Assembly: GCF_004027225.2 (NCBI RefSeq)
Contig: NC_044277.2
Coordinates: 37,063,812-37,127,811 of the forward strand
Direction: 5' to 3'
Origin: Strigops habroptila
Lineage: Eukaryota > Chordata > Aves > Psittaciformes > Psittacidae
Length of the DNA stretch: 64,000 nt
A program made the translations under genes and the position numbers. Under the pieces are notes generated by a model. It was not told the DNA's origin. It saw nothing but the letters and a program-made list of their open reading frames with translations, and did not search any database. Of this stretch, positions 48,658 to 63,360 are shown in pieces (the stretch's first letter is position 1; each line of letters begins with the position of its first letter).

Positions 48658-51597
48658 CTCCAGTAGTTTAAACCAGCTTTTGCACTGGTTCAGAATCCAA
48701 TAAGGTGTATTCAACTCAACTTTCTCTAGAACAAAGCAATTTTATTCTTTACCAAATGCTGGTAAATCACAAGCCTGAAGAACATCCCACTTATTGTCCA
48801 AAAAGTTACTAGAGAAGCTCTACAGGGCAGAACAACCAGACTCATCTAGAACTCATCCAAAGGACACTGAAAATAACCTCTCAAAATCACTCTGCACTGA
48901 TGGGTGCAGACAAACTCCAAAAGGCTGTGGCTGTTGAACACGATGCGGGGCCCAGAACACCGCACAGAAATTTAAGCACCATAAGCCAACTCCAGGCGAT
49001 GGAGCAACAAAGGTGCATTAGTGCAGCTCTGTGCCCCAGTTATTGTGCAGTAGCAGGAGTCAGAGTTCATTAGCTCAGGAACTGTGCTAAACTCATTTAT
49101 ACACACACAGTCTTGAAAACTGAGCTGCTAATTCTGTGGAATGTTGGACTCTATTTGTGAACCTACTAGGTCAGACTGCATCTCTGCACTTTATGCCCCT
49201 TCTCAGTAATTAGATGTCCCCTCTGATCTCAGCCAAGGTCTGAGGAAGTGCAAAACAACTCTCCAATCTAAGCATCACGTAGACAGTTGTACCTCAGAAA
49301 ACAACCTGACTTTTTATCCCTATGCATACAAAGGTCCATTTAAAACCTTTGTACTAATACAAAATATGTGACTACAACAGTAGTCTCTTTTTTGGTCTTT
49401 TTCTTTGGACTGTATAGGTACTTGAAATAGCCTCTCAAAGAAGACTATCAGACTAAAGTATAGCCTTTCGTAAAAGATGAGACATTTTAAATACAATGGC
49501 TGAGTGTGCAGGGGTATGTGCAGGTATTACTGTCCAGATCATCTGTGATGAGTGACTTTTATAGATTATTCACATTCCCTTGCGTGATCTGAATCCATAT
49601 CAGCTTTATCTTGGCACAAATCAAGAGATCACTCTTTGGTGCTTAGTCACATTGATAGTCAGCTAGGAATTGTTCTCATTTATGACAGCCTTTGAGTATT
49701 GCCTATAGGTCGCTTTTACAAGTCTGAGCAGCCTCAAATCTCTATGTTGCTGCAGTAACTGTATTCCTAGAGCTACTTCTTGTTTATACGGGTGCTGTGG
49801 TCACATAGCACTTAAGACAGCCTGTCCTGTCCCAATCCTATTAGAATGCCATGTTCTCTATAACATTACTGTGTCACATCTTACACAATGATCAAACAAG
49901 GCACTTGAGTGAAAAGATACAGTGTATAAATATCGCTCATACAAGTGCTAGAACAATAAAGATGAAGTGCAATCTGCACTTCTAAAAGAAGTTCTCTTCT
50001 AAAACAAAAAATAATTAAATCCCCACTCAGAATTGTGCTTCTGGATTTGAGAAGCTAAACCATCTCCCTGCTCACCTTTGCTCACAAATCCTGAGCATCT
50101 TTGTAAGCACGGACCCACACATTTGCTTGACAGTTCAGCATGTCTCTGGTGACTTTATCTAGGTTGTGAATCAATGATGTTCTTGGAAGCAGAGTCACCT
50201 GGAGTCTCCTCAGCAGGACAGCTTTAGTTGAAAAGTAATACAGCTCACTTTCACTATCCACACCTACCAGTTTGGCTCTGCTAGAGCATCTCTGTATTCC
50301 ATTGCCAGTGAAGTTCTCCCCTTTTCTCAATCATATCTTACATTACGGTTTGCTAGGTTAGCTTGTCTATTAATCGCGTTTACCATGTTTCTGCTTTATC
50401 CAGTCCCCGGAAAATTGGAAGCTGGTAGTACTCAACAAAAAGAGGAATGAGGAAAGAAAGCACACAATCATATTTCTATGAAATGTGCACGTTTGTGAGC
50501 CATACACTCAATAAAAGGAGCAAGATCTACTGTGTAACAGAAGTATGGTCATAACAGCATTCCTAATGCTATCTGGTTTAATGAGCTACAATTTAACCAT
50601 GAAACAATCGTGCCTGTGGGCCCACTGAGTCATTATCTCAAGTTGGCTTTTTTTTCCACATCTGTTTCAGTCCAACAACATATGTATCACGCAGTTCTGC
50701 TCCAGTGTGCTCTGACACAATTGATTTCTGTGACATAAACCCTACCACTGCTGCCTGGTTTGTGGTGTTCAGGTCTGTACTGCCTGTTCGCATAAGAGAA
50801 AGCATTAACTCCCTGCATTGCAGCACAACTACACTTCCGACTACCCTTCCTGCAAATCAGCTCAGTATTACCATTAGACAAATACAACTCATCTTCCTGG
50901 GCCTGACAACAAAAATCCGTTTAGTGCTGCAGTAACTGCTTCTAGGTCACTCTGGCCCCATGCCAGTCCAAGCCCATAGGATCCCAGGGACCAAACCAGA
51001 TCCTCCAGACCCACGCACCACAACTTCTGTGCTCCAGATGAAGGATTCAGAAGAAGAATGCTAGACTAGACTGCTACCACTGGATTGCTCTGTTTTTTTC
51101 ACAGAAGCTTTCGTGGTTTCTTGGACAGAACTCCACAGCTTTCCCTCAAAATGGAAGAAAAATTATGTCTGGAAGAGAACTTTGGAGGTCATCCTGTCAA
51201 AGTTAAATACCATTCTCCATTCACAGTTCCCTGCCTGATAAGTCAGAATGACTCTCGAACCCTGAAAAAAACCACAAAATTTGTACCTGTCCTGTCATTA
51301 GCACAAAATATTAACCTATCATCTAAAGCACCAAGAAAACAGTACTGGCATTAGGAATAAATAGCACAACGATTTATGTAAATTATGTTAGACACAGTAG
51401 GATGTTCCCCTTTTCCTTTGGTGCCAAACAGCTAATCTTCCCTCCCAGCTCTGATGTTTCTGTCCAGAGGATTAAGTCCTTTCAGTTATTTCAGTTTAAA
51501 ATAAGTAAAGGCTTGACAGGAGAAAAGACCAAAAATAAAGCTAGTGGAATACCAAGATTTTCCTACAGTAAAAAATAATGAACAGTAGAATCTCTCA
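48658..51597. other. Intergenic DNA, no gene supported
   Basis: AT-rich to balanced composition. Open frames up to 89 codons (51085-51354, plus) show no familiar domain or exon boundaries. Confidence 0.4.
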
Positions 51598-51621
51598 GGG
51601 GGGGAAGGGGTGGGAAAGGGG
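51598..51621 (+). other. G-quadruplex motif
   Basis: Four G-runs of 7, 4, 3 and 4 bases with spacers AA, T and AAA. The short loops predict a stable intramolecular quadruplex. It is isolated in AT-rich intergenic DNA and not near a recognised promoter. Confidence 0.9.
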
Positions 51622-54600
51622 TGAAGGAAGTTACATTTCCAGAAAAATCATAGCATTCCTAATGAAAACAGGCTTCTGCTTTGTGGCATTAGAAGTAATG
51701 AAATTACCTTTCAAATTAAAGGATATCCAATTTAAGATATGAGGGATTTATATTATTAACATCACATTTCCTACAACATGAATACATCCCATATGGATTG
51801 TAAGATTCTTTTAAGGTGTTGGATGATCAGTCGGCAACTCAAGAACAGTCACTTGCTGAGCCAGCTTAAGGTAACATGAGCAATCCAGGGTCCCATGTCA
51901 GGGCATAACCTGATCACCTACAAAGATTAGAAAGGAATGTTCCTCATATGTGTAGTCCTGAGCAGCTGGCTCTATGTATCACAGATCATGATGTCTGTTT
52001 TCTAACCTTTTCCTTGAGTAGTTAATCAGCATTTCTAGATTAGGTACACAACAGAACTGACCTTGCATACTAAATCCTATTCTCTTTTCTTTTTAGTATT
52101 ATATGCTGCTTTGGTGAAAAAGAAAACTGTCCTATTATATACTTCAATATGCAGATGTCTTCCCAGGTAATTTCATTTTACATTAAATGTTTTGCTTCCA
52201 ATTTATTTTCATCACCCACCAGACACTGTAAATGAGCACATTATACAAAATAAAAATGCATACACAAAATAAAAGCTTTACACTCAGGCAAATAAGTTCA
52301 GCATTATAAAGCCATTCAAATACATACAAACACAAAATACTTTTTTGACTACAGCTTGTGTGTATATATACTTCTTCTATAACGTAATTGGATTTTACTT
52401 ACTAGATAACATGATTTAAGTGCTACCCTTTAAGGCTGTAAGCATTATTGCTAACATTTTAAAAGCTACCTGTAATACATAAACAAGATAATAAATACAC
52501 CTTGGACCAAATCAGATAATTCAGTAACAACAAAGTAAAGAGACCCTCCTACCTCCTGTGGCTTCAGTATTGCCACTGGCAACCCCCTCTAAAAATCCAG
52601 CTACTCACAGTCATGGGGTTAAGCAGAAGGGACAGCTTTGCAATCAGTTCAGGATTGGATATTTTACACATCTTATGTCAGGTTCCTCCTTTGGCAGTAT
52701 ATGCTAGTATGAGATGGGAAACATTCCCAGACACATCTTGGGATCTTTAGGTCAAAATGAATACTTTACCATCAGTTTAAAAACTTGTGAAGATCTATGA
52801 GAAAAGGCTTATCAACAATTTGTTTATAGAAAAACTAATATACAATATATATACACACATAATGTATATATGTATACACACACATACACATACAACCACC
52901 ATATACAATAAATAAATGGTATTTATACAGTGCCTTTTGAATGATGTGAAGAAAATAGCTATGGATAGCTAAAGAAAGGAACAAGAATAATTTTTAAGGT
53001 TATGCTCCAAACAATGTTGAGCGCTCTGACAAAAAAGCAGATGTATCAGTGACAAGTTTTCCCTCCTTTTGCTTTTTCCTCAGTAGGACATTTAAATCAA
53101 ATCATAAAGAGAACTTGAAATAAACAAACAGATGCCCTCTTTTGGGAAGAGAAAGCGACCACAACTAATAGGTGAATCAATTTTGGTAGAGAAAGACAAT
53201 GATTTTTACAGCCAAGGAAACATTAAAACAGGAAGGAGCAGAATTGAAGAGGCACACTCCCAGATTCCTCTCAATAGGTACAGTGCTACTCATGCAACAG
53301 GACTAAAACGCACTGGAAATGCAGCATTCCTGATCAATAATAGTAATTTTACAAAGGTAAGCTCACAACCACTTATTTGAACAAATAAAAGGTCAAAAGT
53401 TTAAATGTATCAGCGTTTTTGACAACTTGTGCCAGCTCAGTGTCAATCAGACAGGTTAACTATCAAATAGACTGATTCATTTAAACTGTATGAGCCAGCT
53501 TTTGTCTGCTTATTTAGCAGAAGAGTAACTGCATTCTGTAATAACAGAAAATATTGATAGAACTCAGGCAAGAGGGCAGAGGAAGATTTAAGTGAGAGCC
53601 TGGAGTGGGCTGCATTGAAAGATGTGAATCACTTTAAATATGCTGGGAATCATTAAGCATTTGATTTCTGAAGGCAAAGCTTGCTATGTATTAAGCTACC
53701 CCTCCTTCACCACAGGATCCTGGGATGAAGCAAAGCTAAAAGTGGGCAGACCCATCTGAGGAAAGACACTCCAAGCATGCAAAGGAGGTTTTTTGTTTGA
53801 CTTGACCTCTGTGCAGTTTTCCTCCATGGGGCAAGAATGGAACGGTTTTCCAGGTACACATGCAAACAATTTCCCTTCTCTCTGAAATAAAACTTCAGAG
53901 CTTTACCTGCTTCCAAAGAGACTGAGCTCCTACACCTTCCCTGGTGGGATCCCTCAGCCCATTTCTGCCACTGCATTACAGTCATGCTGCTCTATCCTCC
54001 TCTTCATCAATCCAAGTAGAAATGGCAGCCTACTATGAAGAAAACAGACTTAGCTGATCTATACTTGGGTTCTAGAAGCGGAGGACCTATATAAATAGGG
54101 ATTTAAAATATGGACTCAGTTCTGCTTGTGGGGCTAACCCACCACCTCTAGACTGCTCTAATTTGTGACATGAAATTATGGTAAGAAAGAAACACCATGG
54201 ACTTCTGGAGTAGGCAGAAAATGTACCTGACATTTTTGTCACAGCAAAACCCTCCAGCCAGGTCACTGACGGACTTGATGAGTCTATGTGTCTAATGGAA
54301 TGTTAAATGCTCATTATTACTTTTGTTTGGATTAGCTAAGAACAGTGTCATCGGTCTAAGTTTCTCCTCAGCTTCACTGCATGTGAACTTGTCAGATGCC
54401 ACTTCTTTAGTTCTCACACTCCCTTCACTGTCTCGCTATTTTCCCTTTCAAACAACAATCAACTCTCCCCCAAAATCCAGTTGGGCACACCATGTTTGCT
54501 AGCACCACATTACTCTTGTGTGTGGGTATGTTCTACTTCTTTTCTTAGCTCTTACCACCTGTCCTCCTCATGTATAAGTAAGTTCTTGGAGTGAGGAACT

Positions 54601-57600
54601 CTCTGCTACCTTGTATTCTTCTGGTAACTTTCATGCATGACATACCCTTAGATTTTGTAAAAAAACTTAAATAAATAATTAAGAACAATTAAATCTATTT
54701 AGTAATGTATATTTGGGTTTGAGCAAATAAAATTGTTTGGCCTATATTCATCTGCCTAAATACGTAAAATTCTTTGACTGTTCCTACTACCTTTCTTTAC
54801 CTATTCCATCCCTGCATCCCCATCCTTCTCCACTCCATCCCAAAATTCGAATACCTTTCCATTACTAAAATATTTTATTGCAAATGTACTAGCATGCAAA
54901 AGGTTCACAGGCTTTTTTTCTAAATTAGCATTCATGTCATTTTAATAACCAGTCGTGAGTAAAGCAAACAGATTCCTGAAATAAGATATCTTCTTTCCAG
55001 CATTAGACTTCACACTTCACTAATTCAGTTAATGTGTTGTGATAGGTGTTGTAGGTTCATATTACCATCTTCCTGTACATCTGTATTTAAGTCTCACAGT
55101 GCAGTGTAATTGGACCTTCACAACAACGCCTTCCACCTACTGGCAACAGGTAGTGGCACAATTTGTAAAACAGCTTACTACAAAGAAAGTAATGGCCTGA
55201 TAAAATCAGAAATATAAAGAATGACAGTGCAAATGGAAGTCAGTGGAAATTTTACTAGTAAGAAATAAGTTTGTTTGAGCTTGCATCAGAGAAACACATA
55301 ATAAGAACTTTGAAGAAAAAGCATCAGAATTGTCTTTATCCTAAATGAAAACTTATTGGTAGTTTTCTTTTAGATTCCACAGGATAGTTCATTCCAAAAC
55401 AGCTAACATAATTTGAAGGTTACAAATCTATAGCCAAAGACTTTGCAGGGGTAAATCAGTAAGGTTTCACTGAAAGTTACAGTTGGTATGATCCAGCTTT
55501 ACGTGTCACTTGATCCTATCTTGGAGCCATTTCAGGAACTGTGCTTCTGAATTTCAGAGAAGGAACAACACAGGCAAAATTCTGTCGCTGGCATTACTCC
55601 ATTCCATTATTTCTCACTCCTATTCACAGCTAACAACAATGGGAACTATACAATCACAATAAAATATAAAACTCATACTGTAGGCAGCATAAAGGACCAC
55701 ATACTGACAGCCATGGAGTACTAGGAAAGCGTTTCATCCCATTAATTACAGTTCACCAGTTCTCACTGTGGGCTATTTTTTTTTTTTCTTTTTTGTGGGC
55801 AAAAGTGTTTTAAGTTGGAATATGAAGAACAAAGGAGATCATGGAAGAAAGTACACTAGTGCTTATTATAAATTTCAACATATGGGCAAATGAAGTCAGC
55901 ATGAGAAACAATAACTTTAATCCTGATATGGAAAGTCAGATGTCAGACAAATGACAGGCATCTGTCAGCTTGTGGAGGTGGGACCCACTCACACTCTGAA
56001 TGCCACTCTTCTATTCTTGACTGTATATTATACAGAACTTGGCATCCTTCCTCCCTTCCACACAAAGCCAGGGAAGTAAAGCTGAAGGCCCTTGAAAAAC
56101 GAAGTAACTTTAGCATGTGTAATGCTGGTAGATTCTGCTTGAAGTCCTTCTTAATTTAATTTTTACTTGCTATTTTAAACGACAGTCTTCTGGATTTAGT
56201 CTTAAACTTGACCAGATTGACTAATTGGATAAAAAAGGAGCAGTTTTGAAGTTCATGATGGTATGAATTATTAACAGTGAATGACAACCTGTCAATGCAA
56301 ATTTATTTTCTATATCCACAAACCAGAAAACTTTTCATCAGGATGATGGTGTGCTTCCACTGCAAAGCAAAGTCTCTTCTCATAATCTACAGGATAGACT
56401 ATCATGACCACCACACCTAGCAGATACTTAAACTATAAGGTGAACTATTACCACCTGCTCTCAAGAGGAAGGCACTTACTTATACCTGCCAGATGGCACT
56501 GACAGCTGGCAACTCAACACCCCATGAAGGCCTTCTGCAAATAGGTTTTAAACAAACACGCGTATTCTGGCTTCCTGTTCCCATTCCATTCAAATCAAAA
56601 ACCTCTGGCTCCCACTCCCCACCTTGATTGGCTTTTTGACTTAGCCTTTGCTCCTGCCCAGTTCAGACTGCTTAATACATGTCCCCATAGTATTTTTAAT
56701 ATTTACATATTTCATCACAGCGAATATTAATTACATTGGTTTAGCCAAAGACCTTGCGTCCCCTTTGTTCAACAGGGGCAATAAATGCCCTGTCTGGAAA
56801 TATTATTACCTAGAATAAGAGGGAAATAAAGCACCTTTTTTTCTGGAAAGAAAGGTGCCTACTTTTCCTGTTTCGGCTGTGTCACATCAAGCAAAAGAAA
56901 TCACACATTTCTATGACAGAGACTCCATTCTTTTGACTACCAAATATGTATACTCATCCCATCAGTAAGGGGAGACAAGATTAATATACAGTAAGTGTAG
57001 ATATCGGTGCACTGAATGTTCAGTACAGTCAAGTGTTTTCTTAAGTCAGGCTGCACCTAAACAAGAGTTAGCATGCCTAGCTACTTCAAATAAATGAAGT
57101 AATTGCTCTTTCAATTTGAAAAGTTTGGCAACAAATCGAGTTTTACTTGTCAGTAAGTGCAACCAGGTATAAATCTTATCAGTCCAGTATAATTTTCTTC
57201 GTAGAAATTTCTGAAACTATTACAGTGAAATACACAAAAAAACTAAAACAAAATAAAACAATAAAAAAGGGTTATTTAAACAAATGGTAAGATGAACCAT
57301 TCTTGAAAGTTCTGCTCCAGTAGGAGAAAAAGACATACCTGTGGGAAATCGAAGTAGAGCTAATGGAGGCATACATCTGGCAGAAAATGCTTACTGCAGA
57401 ACACTTTAAAACCCCACAACTTAAAAACGAAGCACTCAAATACACTAGTTACAGTGATGCACAGAAAGTTAACCAGCCAGGATACATACAGGAGAATGTT
57501 CATTTTCTATCTCAAAGGAATCGTGAAATACCATGAGTTTTAAGACAACTCCACTCAGATCTGTCCACGTCCCCACTCATATCATCAAGCTCCAAAGATT

Positions 57601-57877
57601 AATGAATAAGACACAGAACATTTTAACTCTGAAATTTACTTGCCTAATGCATATGGATAAAATGCCAAGATCCTATGATTAAGCTACATTTCTTCAACTG
57701 CTATATGTATCACTGAAAAGTGAAATAGGCTTAAAGGCTTAGAAAGAAATAAAGTTTACTTCAGGAAAAGAGTAACCTAAAGTTACATTCTTTCACCTCG
57801 TAAAATGAAGGAACAGGTGAAGGTCCTGGAAATGCTAGCTAATCTATCTAGGAATTTGGCTTAATTCTAAGTCACAT
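51622..57877. other. Intergenic DNA with simple repeats only
   Basis: AT-rich. Contains an alternating AT/CA patch at 52838-52895 and a T-rich run at about 55775-55794. No transposon end or exon is recognised. Confidence 0.4.
52838..52895 (+). repeat. Alternating TA/CA low-complexity patch
   Basis: Imperfect alternation of TA and CA dinucleotides (ATATATACACACATAATG, TGTATACACACACATACACA), an interrupted microsatellite. Confidence 0.85.
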
Positions 57878-57920
57878 TGTGTGTGTGTATGTGTGTGTAT
57901 GTGTGCGTGTGTGTGTGCAC
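57878..57920 (+). repeat. (TG)n microsatellite
   Basis: About 43 bases of TG repeats interrupted by two TATG steps and one TGCG step, ending TGTGTGCAC. Confidence 0.96.
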
Positions 57921-60489
57921 AAAAGCCTCTGAAGGCTGCAGTTCATTTCATATGTTAAACAAACATGAGTGGTATTTATTTTTAACTGAAGATTTTTAAT
58001 GAAAGTTCATTAGGGAGCATTCAGTTCTTTAATTTGCCAACAGAATGACTAATTAGCAAGTATGTACTGGCCAGCCATGCCAGAACATACCAGCCTTGCA
58101 GCTTTGCACTAACCAGACAGCACACGTTATCTGAACATCCCATGGGGATGCTCACAGTACTCAGTGGAAAACAGGAGGGTATTAAAGCAGAGGTGGGAGA
58201 GAGTTTTGGGAAACAAATCTCCAGAAATTTAGGCATTGTGTATTCTGCTTCTCCTTAGACAATTTGTTTTCTTTTCTAATGTGGAAAAGTTACAAAATTA
58301 TTATATTATGAAATGTGAAGGCAAAGCAAGCCTAGTTCAGATGTGGCATTTGGGGTAAGGAGCAATGGGCGGTGGCTGATTTGATAAGAATATTGCAGGT
58401 TGATTCTGGAAAGCTGCTCAGTCACTTACAGTAAAGTACAATCCATCAGGACAACCTGTTGAGTGCATTGCTATTTCTGTTCATATCTGCACATTCTCCA
58501 AGTTTAGGAACATCCTAATTTATGATCAGTGCAGGTTCTTCTTTTTTAAGCAAACAAATCTAAGCATCATTCTCTTGCTGCCACTTTAACGAGGATTTTA
58601 TTTTAATCAAAGATAATTGAAATAATACTGATCCTGGTTTGTTGTAGTCTTCATCTGTAGCCAACCTGTGTTTTGCTCTATTTGAGCTCTGTCAGTTGCT
58701 CTCAATCCATTTGGAAGATATGACTTCCAGTTCAAAGATCTTTCAAGGCTAGTTTCTGATTGTCTTTCCAAGAATACACATTACAAGTAACTGTTAGAGG
58801 TGCACAAAGAAATGTTTGCTCTTTTCTTCTGAGCTTCTCATGCTGTAAGAGACAAATCCACACATCTCTGTGCTGGTGCATAGTGACATGACAAAAGCCT
58901 TCACTTAAATTCCAAATAATCTTCACAGTTTATGCAAACCTAATGCCCAGAAAGAGAAATCTTGCTTTGAGATGTTCGCTTCATTCTCAGCTGTAATTAC
59001 ACTCACACAGATCAATTTAGCTGAATCAGACCTGGCAAAATCTGCAGTAAGACCTGCAGAATTCAAGCAATGCTGCAACAGATCCCAGACTACCAGGCCA
59101 TATTACTCATCCAAAGGCCAAATGCTATGTGAGTTCCTATTTGGGGAGGTCAATGCAAATCAGCTGAGAGCAAGGAGAACAAGCTTTTGGCCTAGACTTT
59201 ATAATACATAGCCTACATGTTACCTTAGCAATTTTACACTTCAGCTTTAGCTTTGCCTGAACAAGACATGCTTCACCAGGCTCAAGTTCTTTGTGTCCCT
59301 TATATTCTGGGTAATTTCATCCTTCTGAATGTCCCCCCAACAAATGGCTGCTTTCCATTTGTCACTATCACCAGTGATTTAGAAAATGTTCTAAGTTTAT
59401 ATAAGAATGCACAGATCTAATAAGAGGTGTCTACTGCCATAAAAGTATTGTTAAAATAAATAGAGGGAATTCTTCCTTAAGAATAACCAACACAAATACA
59501 CCTTTCTTTGCTGCAAATTCATCTACCTATAAGGGGAACATCACTGCAGACAATGCTGTTGTTTAGGTTTGGATAACTGAGACACTCTTTACCTTCTCTT
59601 TTCTCCCTCTCTTCCCAAAATATCTCTATTTTTCCTCTAAGTGATTGCTGAATTTTGGCTGACAAATGCAATTGGCTGGATGTTGGTTCTCTGTATGGTC
59701 TGTAACCCCATCAGAAACCAGAAAGCTGATCGTCAGCTCGAGTGTCAACTTGATAATCCAGAAAACAAACAGCAAAGCCTGTTTATCACCCTCTTTGCCC
59801 TAAGTTCACCCAAAGCACATTTCTGACAACAGTCAACTATCTTAGAGTTTTTAACATATTATGTTTATCATATCCTGAGAATTCCCTACCTCTTTTCACT
59901 GCAATGTATTAAGTCATAAAAATACTTTTCTCCTGTAGTTTGAGAATGGGCTTTCCCTTAATGATAAAGCTGAAACTCACTTATTTATTGGAAACATACA
60001 TAATCTAATGGACAGCTGTAAATCCATTAGAATAATCAACATATGAACAATATCAACTATCAGAATAAGTTTGAGTCCCCTAAGCCTTCAATTATTCTTT
60101 ATACTTTTTTCATACAAGAAATGTCATGGCATATTAGCAGTATAACTTTATGACCAATTCAGATAAAAACTGTGAAAGGAAATAAATTTGTCAATAGAAC
60201 ACACAGCTTGAACTCAGAAAACTATAGCACTGAATTTGGCACAGCTGAAGGGGAATTTTAAATGGCTTGTTCAGCTATGATATAGGAAGTGAAAAGTAAA
60301 ACGCTAAATTAATGATTGCTTTAAGTAGATGTCACTGATTCTTTCCTATTAATAATGCCTCTTTTACTCAGCACCTCTTCTCCCTGCAACAGACAGGTCA
60401 TGCATTTGCAGTTCTTTTAGAAATTAGAAGACTAGAGACTGAATCCTCTTCATTGGATTCATTCCTGTTTCACTGCTGCTTCAGCTTAT
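57921..60489. other. Intergenic DNA, no gene supported
   Basis: AT-rich, without recognisable repeats or exons. Open frames are below 80 codons. Confidence 0.4.
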
Positions 60490-60730
60490 CACCTTGGACA
60501 TGGGGGTTTTTTTTTCTGTCAAATAGCAGAGTCACTGTGATATTGAATGAATCAGGCCAGCAAAACAGCTGTGACTGCATTAATGGTCACATTAAGGTAT
60601 TTATAGAAAAAAAAAGAAAGGCACAGTAAAAGCATGCATTTATTTTCCATATAGGGCTCATTAATTGATGGCATTCTTCTAATACAATTATTTATGATAC
60701 GCAGTATAATTTAAATTTAGCATGGCTGTA
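60490..60730. promoter_or_regulatory. Candidate conserved non-coding element
   Basis: Repeat-free, with AATGAATCAGGCCAGC, a CAGCTG E-box, GCATTAATGGTCACATTAA and CTCATTAATTGATGG. Mixed E-box and homeodomain-type words like those at 39010. Motif content only. Confidence 0.25.
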
Positions 60731-62929
60731 GTCTCAACAAGAAGCCAATTAGGAGAGTTTGCAGTGGGGGTAAATGTGATTCTTGCCAAGAGGAGGTATG
60801 TTTTATTTTCTGTCTTAAATAATCCTGGTCTAAGTGGAAAGACTCCAACTGACTGCTGTGGGCTCTCGTACCTCTTGCCCTTATTATCTAAGTTCTGCTT
60901 TTATTCCTCCTGTTTTTTCTTGCTTTTCTCCTTTGCCTTTGCCTGACAAACTTGCCCCTTTCTCACTGTTACATTACTTTTCTGCCCTGTTTCTTTTCCT
61001 CCTACAAACAAAACCAATGATATTTATCTTCTTGTGGATTAGAGCATGCCCTTATAATGTACCAAACATGTAGCTCTCAAACAACCGAGTGGATTAAAAG
61101 ATGACAAGCCATTCCCATGAACATTCACCTACCCACATTGTTTGCTTTCATCTCCATCATCTTTCCCAAAATGACATTTAAAAAATTTGCTGCAGTTTTC
61201 ATCACATTTCAGATCAGAAGGGATGAACAGATCGTTTGCTGCAACAGTCACCTTGGCAAATTTAAATGAAATTAAGCATTACTGTCCTTGGAATAAGACA
61301 CGTCAAACTGTCCCAAGCTTCTTCAATGGCACAACATGGATCACAGAGCCTGTGTGGATTATCTTCAGGTGATCCCAGCAGGAAAACCAGACCTACTGCT
61401 TTCTGCTATATTTATCTGAAAGGTTGCTTACTCCAAAACCACGCATGACCAAATTTTAAGTATGTGATCAGAGACATCAGGCAGGAATACAAGACTCTCT
61501 GATCACGAGAAGACAATAGCCCCTTTTATTTAACATTCTTTTTCAATTTAGAGTTATCTGTGGACTGCAAGGAAAAAGTCTTCCTGATGTTACAGGAGAT
61601 CAACAGAAACCTCTGAATAACAAGATCATGCAGAAAGCTAGCGATCAGCATAAGGTACAACACTGCTGTGAGCATTTGCACCTGTATAGTTTAGTCCTGC
61701 AAGAGTCTGCTTGGACAGAAGAGCATACAAGCAGGTACACCAAAAACGAAATGCTGGCAGCTGTATGCCATTGAAAACAGAAGGAATTTTACAGCCAAAA
61801 TTTTGTTCACAGTAAATCATCAGCAATATCCTTTTAAGTGTCACCGCTCACCCAGTTGCTTCAATGTTCTTAAGATCTTTTCTAATCAAACTGCCACCTC
61901 CCATAGTGTTTTCAGGAAACTGTATCCCACATTAACCACAAAAAGTTGTCTTGACAGCAGTCACTACTCGCAAGAATATAGTCACACAGGCAGTTATTTT
62001 CTACTAATTCTTACATTTTCAGTAATCCCGGTTACAGATTATCAATTTTTTTCTTGCTTTCCTTAGGAGAACTTGCTCCTTAGATTGTACTTTCCAATTT
62101 GCTGAAATGTTAATAATTTATCCTGTTAGCTTTTCTGTGATAAATGGTACATGGTCATGAGCGCATCCACTCCTCCCTGGCAGCTTTTGAACTTGTTTGG
62201 CACCTTCAGCCTCACCAGACAAAAGGAGAGCATCTCAAAAATATTAAGTACTTACACATCATTTGGATACTCAGTAGCAAGAAGTAGGCTTCATTTGTAA
62301 TGACATTTACAAAACTAACTGCTTTAACTTCTACTGGCTAAAGCACCCACACTGCCGTACCTGTTACCTGACTAAGCACTTCAGTTCAAATCTCATTCAA
62401 AATTACTGATTAATGCTCTTCAGTAAATTGTTATTTCTGGTTAGCTTCATTACACCTACTCAGCTCAAAACACAGTGCCAACCTTTATTTGGGGAAAAAC
62501 CTTCTCTCCCCACACATCCATTTGCAAAAGTGCAAATGCCCAAAACTCTTTATTTTGACCTGAAACATTGTATTTCTGGTCAGGACTCAAAGGTGGGTCT
62601 TCCTTTTTTGCTTCATTTTTACTGTTATGCCAAACTACTATTTAAAAAGTCTCAATCCAAATCACTGAGTAACAAGCAGCATCCTGAATTCCTGGGAAAA
62701 AAAGGTTTATTTTGTCACAGGCTATTTTAAAGCCTCAAAAGGCCTGAGGATTCACCCGTTGGTGGTAAAGCACTTCAAACTCACCGCGTCGATAGAAAAA
62801 GCTCTCTCTGAAAGGCTTAATGAGCCGTTTCCCATAAATTGGGCATTTAACCGGATGCGTTATGAACGCCTGAACACAGCGGAGGTTTAAAGAACAGGAC
62901 AGAACGCTGTAAACGGAGTCTCTATAGAA
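60731..62929. other. Intergenic DNA upstream of the ASPH island
   Basis: AT-rich sequence, shading into more CpG-containing DNA after about 62750. No exon is supported. Confidence 0.4.
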
Positions 62930-63360
62930 ACAACCTTCCCCTGCTCAGCCAGCAAAGGGACAGGCACACGGTCACCCCAGCACCCTCCCCTCGTCCCGCT
63001 CTTCTTTTCCTCACAGAGCTAGAAGCCCTCGGGGCCGCACAACTCCCCCGTCACACGGCGACAGCCGCCGTCTCGCCCGCCTCCCCTACTTTCTCTCCCG
63101 CTCGCAGCCCGAGCCCCTTTCCCTACGAGCCGGGAACGGAAGGAGCCGACTCCTTCCCGCAGCTCGGGGAGGCAGCAGCCACTAACCGAGCACCCAAACC
63201 CGCTACCATGAGGTGGCCCCTCAGCAGCGGCCCCTCCTCCTGCGCGCGCGCCCGCCCGCGCGGCCGAACCCTCGCGAGAGGCCGCCGCTCGCTCCCGCGC
63301 TGCCACGTTCAAAGGCGCCGGCGGCGGGGAGCGGGTCGGGCACGCGCGCCAGGCACACGG

